A DNA stretch of 64,000 nucleotides from Litoditis marina. Lineage: Eukaryota > Nematoda > Chromadorea > Rhabditida > Rhabditidae. A model generated the notes under the pieces. That model was not told the DNA's origin. It did no database searches and saw nothing but the letters and a program-made list of their open reading frames with translations. The position numbers were made by a program, and so were the translations under genes. The stretch covers positions 1,487,978 to 1,551,977 of the forward strand of contig OZ038438.1 in assembly GCA_964036275.1 (NCBI GenBank), read 5' to 3'. Shown here piece after piece: positions 1 to 10,808 of this stretch. The first letter of the stretch is position 1, and each line of letters opens with the position of its first letter.

Positions 1-71
1 CCCTTCTTGCCAGTGCCAATGAATGGCAGTGCCTGAAATATATTAAAAATTGTAAACTTGTGCACATTAGG

Positions 72-138
72 GGCCGAGTGGTCGACTGGTTGTGTGCGCG
101 CTAGCACTCAAAACACCATGGTTCGATCCCACTCGGCC
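72..138 (+). repeat. tRNA-like SINE head
   Basis: Seven-base acceptor-like arms GGCCGAG and CTCGGCC pair across 67 bases. A box-A-like stretch (GTGGTCGACTGG) and a box-B-like stretch (GGTTCGATCCC) lie between them. The T stem is only about three pairs and the anticodon arm is poor, so a tRNA-derived SINE or decayed tRNA fits better than a working tRNA gene. The CT-rich tail and the AATAAA near 260 could be the SINE body. Confidence 0.55.
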
Positions 139-969
139 CGGTATCTTCATGGCGGACCGCATGAGCTGGTAATAAAGCTCACCCATGCCTAGTTTCTTTC
201 TACGGACCTCTCTCTCTCTACGGATATTACAATGTGATCTTGTAATTGTTGTAGTTGTACGAATAAAGTAACACACGGCTGAAATAGTTGCCGTAAAAGA
301 TTATTTATTACATTCGGGAAAGTACGCAACCTGGCTTCCATCGAAACCTGTCGCCGTAACTATGTGGTAGAGCACATGAGCTTTGAAACCTGGTCACCCC
401 TGATCAGTATAATATATGGAATGACCGATTTTTCGTAAAAATTTCATGAAATTTGACAAACAGCCACATGATCAAACTACAACACAGTGTGGTAAGGCAA
501 CACAGTCAGTATAGGCTCGCTTCATTTCCATAAGCCAAACGAATAGGGCCCACCACTTGCTTGATGCCTCGGGCCGACGCCGTTTTTAGGATGTTCCATG
601 CGGCGAGAAATAGCTGGGACTCGCTGAGACGAGTCAACTCGCGGGTCCGCAGCCTAGTCACTGCACAGAAGAGGACATCTGAAGCTATTCCATCACACCT
701 CATTCAATCCAACAAACGCTCTATTCAGTTGCAGAAAAGACATCTAAGCTGCTTTCAAAGCTTCACAGGCCATGGAACATACACCGTGTAAATCGGCCGT
801 GAACCATTCACAAATCACAATAACTCCCGTATATAAATGAACATGTGTTGCTGCTAGTGGCAACCATCGTGAAATTGTTCATTTACGTAACTCCTAGTTT
901 TCATTTATATTACGTCCAAGCCAGACGTCAGACGAACTGGTTCAGTTCGAGGTTATACACTAGGGTTGT
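139..969. other. no gene recognised
   Basis: Short open frames around 506-790 on both strands have no recognisable motif, no convincing splice signals and no repeat partner in this window. I see nothing here that I can name. Confidence 0.5.
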
Positions 970-1204
970 TATATTCTTTTGCATTCCTACTGAGACTACT
1001 ACAGTAGGATTTCAGAACTTTGAAGCCGTTTTCCTCACTTACATATGATCGGAAAGGTTGAGGATTTTCGCACCTCATTGTCGTTTTCAGGTACAGTAAA
1101 TATACGAGAGGATTTTTCATGAACTAAACTTTCAGCTTCACAACAGCCTTCGGAAAGTTTGTAGGGTTACTGTATGAGTCTCAGTAGGAATGGTGTGAAC
1201 TATA
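970..1204. mobile_element. family A MITE (Tc1/mariner-like), copy 1
   Basis: Inverted termini read CATTCCTACTGAGACT at the left and its complement at the right, each preceded by a short TATA-type edge that suggests a TA target duplication. The inner part (TTTTCCTCACTTA, GATCGGAAAGGTTGAGGATT, CAGCCTTCGGAAAGTTTG) is shared with the copies at 4952, 38023 and, more distantly, 31160 and 62961. No transposase is present. Confidence 0.85.
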
Positions 1205-2590
1205 ATCGAGTGTAACATTTCGAGGTTTTCGAGGGTTTTTTTTTTTGAAATTTGAGTCTGGCTTTAGCAAGCCTATTCTAGAGCATATTGTTTTCTAACA
1301 CTAACGCTCGCAGTTGTCCAACTCAGTAGTCGGAGCACATCGTACGGTGGCGTGGGTTTCGTGGCCTCGTTCGAGGTCCGTCTTCCACTGACGAATATTT
1401 GCCCGCAGCTCGTCCCCTCCTGCCGCTCTGACCCTCTGGTCGAGTCTTTCTTCTGTAAATACTCCTTGTTAAAACTCCTTATGTAATTCTGAGCTCAGAA
1501 TCAGCTCGAGCACCTGACACCTTAGCAAAGTGTCATGAAAAGGTCACCTTTGAGCTGAACTCTCTAGTCAGCACCTCTCTCAGGTTTGGGTCATCTACAC
1601 TATGCGTATACATAAAAAGTTGGCAACTATGTGACCAGAATGTGATCAGGTCCTCGATGAGGTTGAGCTCACCTTTTGCATGGCTTTGCTACGGTGCCAG
1701 TTTTTTCTGTTCTCTAAATAGCGTGGTATAGTTCAAATCACTCTTACTGAGACTACTACGGTACCCATTCATTCAACTAGTTGTTTTCGGATTCAAATTT
1801 TAAATGTGTCGATAATTATTTCTATCACTCAGATGATATTCCAATTTGAAAAACGTTGATGTTTCCGGAAACTTTGACTTCATAAAGACGGACTGAAAGT
1901 TTTGTATTGTTACTGAGAAAGTCTCGGTAAAAATGAGAACGGCTCTGTGGTACATAGTGTTGCATAATCCAAGTTAGAACTTAATACCTCTCTATGTTTC
2001 CCTTTCTGGGACCGAAATTCCTCAAGTGTCACACTAAAATCGCGCGCAGCGCGAAGCGCTGTGCGTGATTTGTCTTTGGTCCGGCTAATGCGCGCTTTCA
2101 TTTTTTTAGTTTCACCTCAAAAAGCTTCACTGATGAAAAACAAAAGTTTTTGTGGTTTGTAAGTTTTCTCTATGGCATTTCTAACCTACTTTCCAAGTTT
2201 CAACAAAATCGGTTCAGTCTGAGCGAAGTTATAACGCTATGCGCTTCATTCAGAGCGCCGACTTCCGTTGTGATCTGTCTGTCCTGTGGGGCGCACTTCT
2301 GGCATTTTTTTATGTGTGGACAGATTTGGCTGAAAATTTGGGTCGTCGTAGCTCTCCCACTCAAACCTCAAAGGCACAAAAAAAATCCAAAATTTTTGTC
2401 TTTTTCTCAAGTTATAGGCGTTTGAAAATGTCTCAGCGTCTCTTCATTTTGTGCACTCTCTCACTCTCTCTCTCTCGGGGGCAACTTCCAATGTCGTCAT
2501 AACTCAGCTCACTCCCAACCAATTCAAGTAAAATTTGAGATATGATACGACGACAAAAACTTACTTCAATTTAGATACACAAATTCTACT
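1205..2590. other. decayed repeat DNA, no gene
   Basis: No coding exon recognised. An imperfect inverted repeat has arms near 1508-1555 (CTTAGCAAAGTGTCATG) and 1665-1703 (CATGGCTTTGCTACGGTG). A half copy of the family A terminus (ACTGAGACTACTACGGTA) sits at about 1747. A tRNA-like stretch (TTCGAGGTCC) lies near 1370. Between 2100 and 2500 there is only low-complexity T-rich sequence. Confidence 0.5.
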
Positions 2591-2591
2591 G

Positions 2592-2990
2592 ATGACGTCA
2601 TAGAGGATTCTGAAAGCCCGATGACGTCAAATTTCGAAAGTGCGAAGTTGACGTCAAATATTTCTTCAAATGATAATAATAGTTGGCAACTGAGTTATTA
2701 ACGGTAAAACTTCATCATAAAATGACGTATTCTGGAATTCTAAAGGCCCGATGACGTCAAATTTCGAAACTGCGAAGTTGACGTCAAATATTTCTTCAAA
2801 TGATAATATAGTTGGCAACTGAGTTATTAACGGTAAAACTTCATCATACAATGACGTATTCTGGAATTCTGAAGACCCGATGACGTCAAATTTCGAAAGT
2901 GCAAAGTTGATGTCAAATATTTCCTCAAATGATGAAAATAGTTGGTCAGTGGGTTATTAACGATGGAACTTCATCTAAACATGATGTGTT
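2592..2990. repeat. 130-bp tandem repeat, three units
   Basis: Three head-to-tail units of about 130 bases. Their shared anchor ATGACGTCAAATTTCGAAA starts at 2621, 2751 and 2880, and the third unit is the most diverged. Each unit carries the perfect palindrome TGACGTCA, the cAMP-response-element core, and a second TGACGTCA or TGATGTCA about 30 bases on. Whether any factor binds is unknown. Confidence 0.85.
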
Positions 2991-3168
2991 TTGGGATTAT
3001 GCTGGTCGACTGATGTCATTATTGAATTATGCAAAGGCAACGTCCAACATGCTTTCATCCAAATTTTAGTTGCGCATGATTAAATTTTAAGAGCAAATCT
3101 AGTTAGTTCTTTTGGGTTTCAATTGCAAATTTAGACATGCCTCCGGAATGTCTACAAAAAGTGTAAAA

Positions 3169-3598
3169 TTCATCAAAAAGTGGGGAACCAACAATTGTGT
3201 GATTTGAACGAGCTACTCAAGGACGGCATAGCTTCTAGAGACACTGCAACAAAAAGGGAAAAATATAGAGAGTGATTATTTTAAAGTGATGATGCCACAA
3301 AAAGTGAAAAATATCTTGCTAATTAGTTTACGGTAGATCACAAGTCACAGCTTTTCGATTGAGATACGAAATTTGAGAACAATGAGCGAGATTACTGTTA
3401 TTGACAAAATTAATCAGCTGTGACTTAACATCTACCGCGAACTAATTAGCAAGATATTTTTCACTTTTTGTGGCATCATCACTTTAAAATACTCACTCTC
3501 TATATTTTTCCCTTTTTGTTGCAGTGTCTCTAGAAGTTATGCCGTCCTTGAGTAGCTCGTTCAAATCACACAATTGTTGGTTCCCCACTTTTTGATGA
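3169..3598. mobile_element. large foldback element
   Basis: Near-perfect inverted repeat. The left arm begins TTCATCAAAAAGTGGGGAAC and the right arm ends with its complement at 3598. Arms are about 180 bases each around a spacer of some 60-70 bases. The arms differ at only a few positions (for example TTATTTTAAAG against CTTTAAAATAC), so the element is fairly young or kept in step by gene conversion. It has no coding capacity. Confidence 0.85.
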
Positions 3599-4001
3599 AT
3601 AAACACTAGAATTCAGTCAGATTTCATTTTCTTTATCGCCATTTCTGTTCAACGCCTGTTTTATATAGTCTCATAAATGCAGTTTTACCACATTGAAGAC
3701 TCGAAAAAATGAGAGAAAGAGAGAGGTTAGAAAGCGAGAGGGGCAGAGATAGAGAGCAAGAGATGGGTACTTTTGAGTTACGTGTAAAGCAATTATGATG
3801 CACTTACTTGGTTTGTCAAGAGTTAAGAGAGAAAAGAAACACTGAACTCCAAATTATTCAAGAAATTTAGGTCCAGATGCCTTCTGCAACACCGTTTCGC
3901 TTCTGAGTGTGGTCGCTTAAAGAAAATCGGGGGTATACTGTATACCATACTTTGTGCTGTGTAACACCACATATATACGATTTGTCACCGATGTCGGCGT
4001 G

Positions 4002-4075
4002 GGCTCACTTGGTGTAGTGGTTAGCGTCTGCGCCTTCCAAACTTTTGGGCCTGGTTCGAGTCTCGATTCAGGCGG
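4002..4075 (+). repeat. tRNA-derived SINE
   Basis: Box A (TGGTGTAGTGGTTAGCGT) and box B (GGTTCGAGTCTCG) are spaced as in a tRNA, giving a good RNA polymerase III internal promoter. Terminal pairing for a cloverleaf acceptor is weak, so I call it a SINE head. A related sequence lies on the minus strand near 9700. Confidence 0.65.
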
Positions 4076-4248
4076 ACATTTATGAATTTGTCCCGCACTT
4101 TTGCAAATATGCATCAGCAGTAGATACCGGTAGCTAAGCTTTAGTTTTGCAAAACATACAGAAAGATATATAACTTCCAACTAGATGTTAGTTATAACAC
4201 AATACATACAGAAAATAAATGAAACTCTTGACTAATATTAAGAATTAT

Positions 4249-4459
4249 ATAGTACTGGTCATTCCCACTGAGACTTGGCAGTGTGCCAATGAATATTCCG
4301 AGCTATTTTTCACCACTTTAGAGTTTTTCAAAAAACGTAAAATCTCAATTAGCGATTGTTCAGTTTCATAAGAACACTTATGTTTGCTCTAATAAATAGC
4401 CATTCGAAAATATTGGCACAATTCCAATGGGTCTCAGTGGGGACGATAACGAACTATAC
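4249..4459. mobile_element. family B MITE, copy 1
   Basis: Left terminus TCATTCCCACTGAGACTTGG and right terminus GGGTCTCAGTGGGGA are inverted, with TATAG-type outer edges. The inner TTTAGAGTTTTTCA and GTTCAGTTTCATAAGAACA are shared with the copy at 45797. The outermost 16 bases match family A, but the inside differs. Confidence 0.8.
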
Positions 4460-4664
4460 CTAAGTTGCTAATCCGAATCGTATAAAAATTATTTAACTTG
4501 AAAGATTATTAAATACTAATAAGCTATATTCGTCTTTTTTTCTACTTATTTAAAGTAGCAACTCAACCAGTTTCCCGAGGTTTGTCCAAAATCGAAGTTG
4601 TTTGAAAACTAAAGTTTTGTGGCATTTCCGTTGATCTCTCTATCCATTCAGTATGCCATTGAAA

Positions 4665-4945
4665 GGGTAAGGGCCCCATTTTTCTCAGGCCTCACATATC
4701 CGGGCCCCAATCAGCCTGCGTCTCTTCTTTTCCACGCTATTCGGTTGTATTCAAAGGAAACATCCCATTGCAGCATAGTCGCCGAACGAACGCTACTTGG
4801 GATACTACTGCATGCGGCTTCTAATAAGAGTTATTTCAGGTTCCATCGCGGAAAGGTATATCGGTACAAGGATGCGGCCTAAGATATCAGATCGCTGGTC
4901 AACTTTGCTACATTCAAATTCAAAGAGCAAAGAGGACACAGGTTA
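4665..4945 (+). pseudogene. duplicated exon fragment of the thioredoxin-like gene
   Basis: Positions 4841-4942 copy exon 8 of the minus-strand thioredoxin-like gene (45119-45220), including RGKVYRYKDAA and DIRSLVNFA. An in-frame TAA replaces the Lys codon after KDAA. The copy keeps intron sequence on both sides: GAGTTATTTCAG before the exon, GTTAGT after it, and upstream the intron block TGCGTCTCTTC...TTTCCACGCTATTCG, matching the parent intron. Retained introns mean a DNA-level duplication rather than an mRNA-derived copy. A family A MITE begins a few bases downstream, so the copy may be cut by that insertion. No other exon of the gene is seen nearby. Confidence 0.85.
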
Positions 4946-4951
4946 GTGACA

Positions 4952-5184
4952 TAGTCTTTTCCATTCCTACTGAGACTCCTACAGTAGGATTTCGAATTTT
5001 CCGAGCCGTTTTTCTCACTTACTTTTGATCGGAGAAGTTGAGGATTTTTGTACCTCATTCTCCTTCTCAGGTAAAGTAAATATACGAGAGAATTTTCCAT
5101 GAACTTAATTTTCAGTTTCACAACAGCCTTCGGAAAGTTTGTGAGGTTACTGTAGGAGTCTCAGTAGGAATGGTGTGAACTTAT
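4952..5184. mobile_element. family A MITE, copy 2
   Basis: Termini CCATTCCTACTGAGACTCCT and complement, with the same interior as the copy at 970. It lies directly behind the duplicated exon fragment. Confidence 0.85.
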
Positions 5185-5784
5185 AATTCGCGTTCACATC
5201 AGGCATTGGGGTACTTTTGTTCCGTTTCGCTGGATTTGTAGTTTTATCCTGGTTCATTCAGTTAGTAAAGAGTGGAGCTGTATTGTTGCCGATCAGACTA
5301 CCAGTCGCATTCGATTGCAACTATGAAAGCAATACAATCATTATTTCTAGAAACAATTTCCAAAGTATCAACTGGACAACAATTAGAATGTGGACAACAA
5401 TTGGAAGCACAAAACAGTGTTCCCTCTGTCTACGAAGTAATGAGATAACTAGATGATCGATGTCGCCGATACACGAATATCGCTTGCGGGATCAATGTTG
5501 TGGTCCGCGGACTCTAACTCTCGAGAGATGTGTACCGACCTGTAACGTTCGAAAGCGAACTTCATGAAATAAGTTATTGAAAATTCACTTGTACATCTCA
5601 AAAGTTAATCTGGTTATATTAAGTGTTGATCTGTACATGTGAAATGAACCAGCTAAACTATAGTCGTTGACGTTCATACGTGAAATACTACAGTACATTC
5701 GAATAACTACTGACCGATTAAAACATCGAGTTGTCGAAATTGTTTTTCCGTTTATTGGTAGATTCCCTAATATGGTTACCTTGC
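5185..5784. other. no gene recognised
   Basis: A 79-codon open frame at 5217-5456 has no motif I recognise and lacks clear splice signals. I regard it as chance. Confidence 0.4.
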
Positions 5785-5843
<59 letters not shown>

Positions 5844-5882
5844 GGGAGAGAGAGAGAGAGGGAGAGGGAGAGGGGAAGGGAG
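5785..5882. repeat. (GA)n microsatellite
   Basis: Nearly pure GA dinucleotides with scattered GGGA interruptions. The arginine/glutamate and serine/leucine open frames crossing it are artefacts of the repeat. Confidence 0.95.
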
Positions 5883-6529
5883 ATGGGTACCTTCTCCCTG
5901 CTGCCAGCGGGTATCGACCGAAATCGCCATGGCCTCCGTTTCCACCTCCATCACGTCGCTTCGCATAAATACCACCTCACATCTGAACCATTTCATAATT
6001 TCTATTTTACCGAGGAGAATGGTGTTTTTCATAAACGGTTTGCTGTTTCTTTTTCTTCGAGGGTCACTCATGAGTTGCTAGCGCACACAGCAGAATTCCA
6101 AACAAAAAGCACCTCTGTTCGGCGTTTCTAAGTGAATCACGATTACAAAAAGTGTTCGGAACCATTTTCGACAAATTTAAGGTTTGCACTACAAAACAGT
6201 CATTGGGAACTTTGATTGTAGACTGTAGGGGTGTGAGTACGGGAGATATGAGCTATACCGTTCGCAGGTCATTCTATCGATAGGGATGATAATTTAGGTT
6301 GTTGTAGAATCAATGAATGATCGTCCTGCCTAACTTGCTCACGTGCCTTAACTTGTTCGCGTTGCTTCAACGATTCAAGTCTGAATTGGATTAACATAAA
6401 CATCACAGACTTCGATCGAAGACTAAAATGGGAAGAAGCGGTGAAACTACAAACACAGCCGTTCTCTCTAGATTTACAGTATCGATCCACACTGTATTAA
6501 TTTTGTATCAGCGACTTTTCAGTTTGTGG

Positions 6530-8870
6530 GCACTCTGTTTTGTGTTTGGGAGATTTCAATTATCCAAATATTGATTGTTCAACTGAAAATAGTTTAGACT
6601 ATGAAAGGTCCGTTGAAAATGTGTTAGACACCGTACAAAACTGCGATTTTTGCGGGAACCAACGCGGCAAAACTCGATTTTGGATTTGATTCTCAGTAAT
6701 GACCATACGTTCGTTAAACACTGCAAAGTTGGAGTTCCCATTGGAACAAGTGATCACAATGGTGTGGTCTTTGATCTAACCGTAGAACAACTCATTGAGC
6801 CCAACTCATTGATGTGAGATCTTTCCGTTCAGCAGACTTCGAGAAAATTCGCTCCTATCTTCTAAATGTTAACTGGATTGGACCCTTTTTCTTCTGTCAC
6901 AACAGTTGATGAAATGTACGAACTGTTTTTGATAATTTGAATCATACTATTGATATGTTTGTGCCGTTCAAATTAGTGAAACCGTTTGCGGCTAACCTCC
7001 CGCCACATTTGCAGAATTTGGACGCGTATAGAAACTCTCTTTGGGAGAGCGAGCTCAATCAATAGGTACAGCCACTTTGTGGGATGAATAAGTGCTTGCA
7101 CTGCAAAATTTGATAAGGCACTGAATAAGTACAATCGTTTTATTGAAAACGAAATGTTGAGTAGAGCTTCACCACAAGAAGTTTATAAACTAATTAACAA
7201 AAAACTAGGGAAATGTAAAGATATGTCTTGTTTGGTCGATTTGAACGGGAAAACTTGTGTTTCTGAACTAGACAAAGCGAATCTTCTGGCCGAGTCTTTC
7301 GTTAAAGTTTTCTCTACTAACAATGGGAGAATCCCCAATTTCAAATTCTCGGTTAATGTTCAAGACACCCCATTGTACTTTGATCGTAGAGATATTGAGA
7401 CTATTCTGAGAAAATGGCCAAATTCTTTCTCTCGGACTCCTGACGAAATACCGTCTACTTTTATTAAAGAAGTGATAAGTGAAATTTGTGAACCACTCGA
7501 ATTCCTTTTCAACCTCAGTATGTTACGAGGAGAAGTGCCTAAACGCTGGAAACATTCTTTTGTGACTGCCATTTCGAAAAAGGCACCTTTCACAAATCCC
7601 AATAACTATCGTCCAATAAGTTTGACATCGATATTTGCACGAGCCTTCGAAAACTTACTCAAGAAACACGTTGTTGGGCATTTAGATTTAGAGCGCAATA
7701 ACATTATTCCAGAACAACATCATGGTTTTCGTAAAGGAAAGTCAGTAGAAACTCAGATGCTAGAATGCGTTAATGATTGGTCTTTGGTAATAGACAAAAA
7801 CATGTGTACTGATGTGGTGTACTTTGTTTTTTCGAAAGCTTTTGATCGTCTCTCTTATGCGAAGCTGTTACATCGGTTACCAATTCTAGGTTTTCACTGT
7901 TCCATTGTCAAGTGGATCGCATTTTTCATAAGTGACAATCGGAAAAGCAGAGTCTAAGGTTCACCGAATAAGTAGTGGAGTTCCTCAAGGCGGTGTACTT
8001 TCCCCAGTCCTGTTTAACATTTACACCCGTGAAGTACCCGATTTGCTCTCGGTTGGTGCAGTCAGTTGTAAAGTGTTCGCGGACGATACCAAAATCTATC
8101 AGAGCTTTTCACCCGATCAAACTACAGATCACCTTCAGACTGCCATTAATGAAATGTATCAGTGGTCACAAGACTGGCAATTACCGTGATCAGTGGAGAA
8201 AACAACAGTGCTGCACATAGGTAAACATAATCCGAGAAGAAACTATAAAGTTTTTGGAACCGATATAGAAAAGACCAGCACTATGCGAGATCTAGGATAT
8301 ATTGTGAACGAAGCACTCAATTTCACTGACCATTGTAAGAAGATATGTAGACTTGCTAAGAGAAGAACTGTCAATATTTTCAAAACATTGAAGGTCAAGA
8401 AACACTTCTTTTCTTGTTAAGCTGTACAAGACGTATGTACCCTATTGTAGAGAGCGGTTGTACCGTATTTAACTCAAAGAGAGGTTCGGTCAAGTCACAT
8501 GAATCGGTTCAAAACGATTTCACTGGGAAGTTGTTTATGAGAATAGGTGGATATACTCATTGTAAGGTACCCTCAACTGAAATACGTAATAGAATCCTAG
8601 GACTGAAATCTCTCCTCAGTCGCAGAGATAATTTCGATCTACTCATGGTACATAAAATCGTTACCGATCCAATAAGGCTGAACTTCTCCGACTTTTATAG
8701 TTTTTCCAATCGCAACCTAGAGGAACAACTTTAAAACTGAGTTTTCTCATACCGAAATCCAAATTGCGTCAACATTTTTTCTCTGTGCGAGCAGGATTGA
8801 AATATTTGAAACTATCCAGAAAGAAGAGTTTGCCATTTTCCGGTGCTAGTTTTGAACGTTTTATATCATA
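6530..8870 (+). mobile_element. decayed non-LTR retrotransposon (LINE, CR1/jockey-like)
   Basis: Remnants read in order: the endonuclease core LGDFNYPNIDC (about 6548) and its end, PTRQNSILDLILSND with SDHNGVVFDL (about 6659-6780). Next come reverse transcriptase blocks NNYRPISLTSIFARAFE (about 7602), EQHHGFRKGKSVETQML (about 7711), SGVPQGGVLSPVLFN (about 7975) and FADDTKIY (about 8078), then the C-terminal RAGLKYLK block (about 8790). Frame changes occur near 6655, 7940 and 8410, and a stop lies at 8188-8190. In the block normally read as FDFSKAFD the first Asp is Val (YFVFSKAFD), so a catalytic metal ligand is lost. It cannot be active. No target duplication or 3' tail repeat was identified. 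Confidence 0.92.
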
Positions 8871-9362
8871 ACAATTTGACGCTTGTATTATACTACTGTG
8901 TTACTTCTACTATATTTAACTGTTGTTCTATCCTGTGATTATTGTTCCCAATTCGTAACGTACGTGTACAATTTTACCTCCACTGGTTTGATTTCTCATC
9001 TTTGAAGTTATCTATTTTCAAGTATGTCTCAGTTTTTTTATCTACACGCTTCACTTGCGTAATAGATTCATTCACACGCACTGTATTAATGTTTATTCTC
9101 TGAAATAATTTGACGAGTAAATAATCTTCTGAATATTAGGAATGGAGACACGAAACCTCACGGGGATAGAAACATAACTCTTCCATCCTGAATCCATGCG
9201 AAGGTCTTGGGATTTTCCGTTGACCTCTCACAAATCACAATTAAACTATTGAATTATAAATGGAACGTGTTATAACAAGACGGCGTTGTCAATGTGTTTA
9301 AGACTCTGAGACCGTATGACATGTGCGTTTTGTAGCTTGTAGTTTGCAATGTAATCTCTATC
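8871..9362. other. no gene recognised
   Basis: AT-rich sequence after the LINE, possibly including its 3' untranslated part. I see no motif or exon. Confidence 0.4.
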
Positions 9363-9415
9363 AATGAGTGGGTAACGATTAAGCTCAAACACGTTAAGCT
9401 TCAACCTATAACTCA
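9363..9415. mobile_element. family F MITE fragment
   Basis: ATGAGTGGGTAACGATTAAG followed by CAACCTATAACTCAAGT matches, in inverse orientation, the right arm of the complete element at 33731-33937. Only one arm is present. Confidence 0.6.
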
Positions 9416-9661
9416 AGTGAACATCAACAGAGAGTTAAGAGTGTCAGAATGGATAGTATATGTGGAAGTGACCGCCTTGTATCATCACGACTTCGCACGT
9501 GTGGATGCTGAAGTCGAGAATTCGGTCCTCTTCGATTTGGGAGCCACTGAGAGAACAACTGGGCACGAGGTTTTCCGAGCAAAGCTCGCGGAAACGGGAA
9601 AATAGGTCACGACACACGGAAACAGTATTCTTTCTATGTATAGTGCCAAAATTATAAATTT

Positions 9662-9732
9662 CTGTCTCTTGCCGGTATCGAACCTGCAAAAATTTCGTAG
9701 CACTGCGCTAACCACTGCGTCGTTTAGAGCAC
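9662..9732 (-). repeat. tRNA-derived SINE
   Basis: On the minus strand box A (GCAGTGGTTAGCGCAGTG) is followed by box B (CAGGTTCGATACCGGCAAG). The layout resembles the element at 4002. Confidence 0.6.
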
Positions 9733-10620
9733 ACGACCGTAAAGCTTTGGAATCGAAAACAGGTGTGCGTACACAGCGGAAAGTGAGATATACAGTACGC
9801 TCCCGCTTTTCCGTCAGGCGACGACTGGGTTGCCTGGAATTTTCGACAGACGTCTGCCAGTACAGGGCGTGCAAAATATCAGTTTTGAGTGATTTTCCGT
9901 CTCGATCGTTAATTGAAAAGACCCACGTTTTTCTGACGAGTTTACGTAAGCTAGAAGTAACCTATGCTCGTTGTTGTTAAGGGCCACACGAAATACAGAC
10001 AATAAGCCGAAAATAAAAGATCTTCGCGGTAATTGTAAACACATGGACACAAATACGAAAAAGGATGTGTTCCATCCTCCCCATCGGTTTTGCACAAAGC
10101 AATATTTCTAAATGAGCAACTACCTTGTTTCTGATTAACCTTGCGTATAAAAGTCAAAACAGCCAATCTGTTGAAATCATAGAGAAAACATGTTTATACA
10201 TTATAAACAAACGTGCAGTCAATATCAAACCCCATTCATACCCATCCATAATGAGAACGACAACAAATTCACTTGATAAAAAAAGAACAGAAAAATAGAT
10301 ACAATAGAATTAACACCGAAAATTGTTACATTATACTCTTCAGGTCACTTTACCCTTAGTCTCCTATGACAGAGAGTGAACTGTGGTCATAAAAATTATT
10401 AAAACCAATTTTGTTTGTACATAGTAATTGCAACACGAGTATGAGTAGTGCACTTTGAGATTATTCGGATAAGTGCCAAAGTAAAACAGAGCGAGAGCGT
10501 GAGTGTAAAGGCAGTACAGAACTAGTATTGCCAAAGGAGGTAAGTAGAAATACATTTAGTAAACCCAAGTGTGAGGTAAACATAGTAAAAGGTCAGCATA
10601 TCAAAGTTTGAAATGGGAAC

Positions 10621-10690
10621 TATGCTTGGTGTAAGGGTTCACGTTGGAATAATGTAAATCCTGGTTCGAACCCATCCCACAATAAACACC
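10621..10690 (+). repeat. tRNA-like SINE piece
   Basis: GGTGTAAGGGTTCACG (box-A-like) and TGGTTCGAACCCA (box B) at near-tRNA spacing. It is weaker than the copy at 4002. Confidence 0.45.
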
Positions 10691-10808
10691 GGACGAATTG
10701 AGTGACTGGCGACTTCCTGAAACATATACACTGCTGTCTGGACATGAGTAACTACATGTATGAACAACAATGTAAAATTATTATAAATATTGAATAAACA
10801 ATGCTGAC

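Noticed and set aside
72..138. Functional tRNA gene
   Set aside because: The acceptor arms pair, but the T stem is short and no sound anticodon arm can be drawn.
5667..6131. Long open frames with Arg-Glu and Ser-Leu repeats
   Set aside because: They are translations of the GA microsatellite in three frames.
9485..9874. GC-richer minus-strand block with a possible acceptor at about 9582
   Set aside because: It fits the phase of a next MTSS exon, but the translation has no WH2 or other family motif and ends without a sensible tail.
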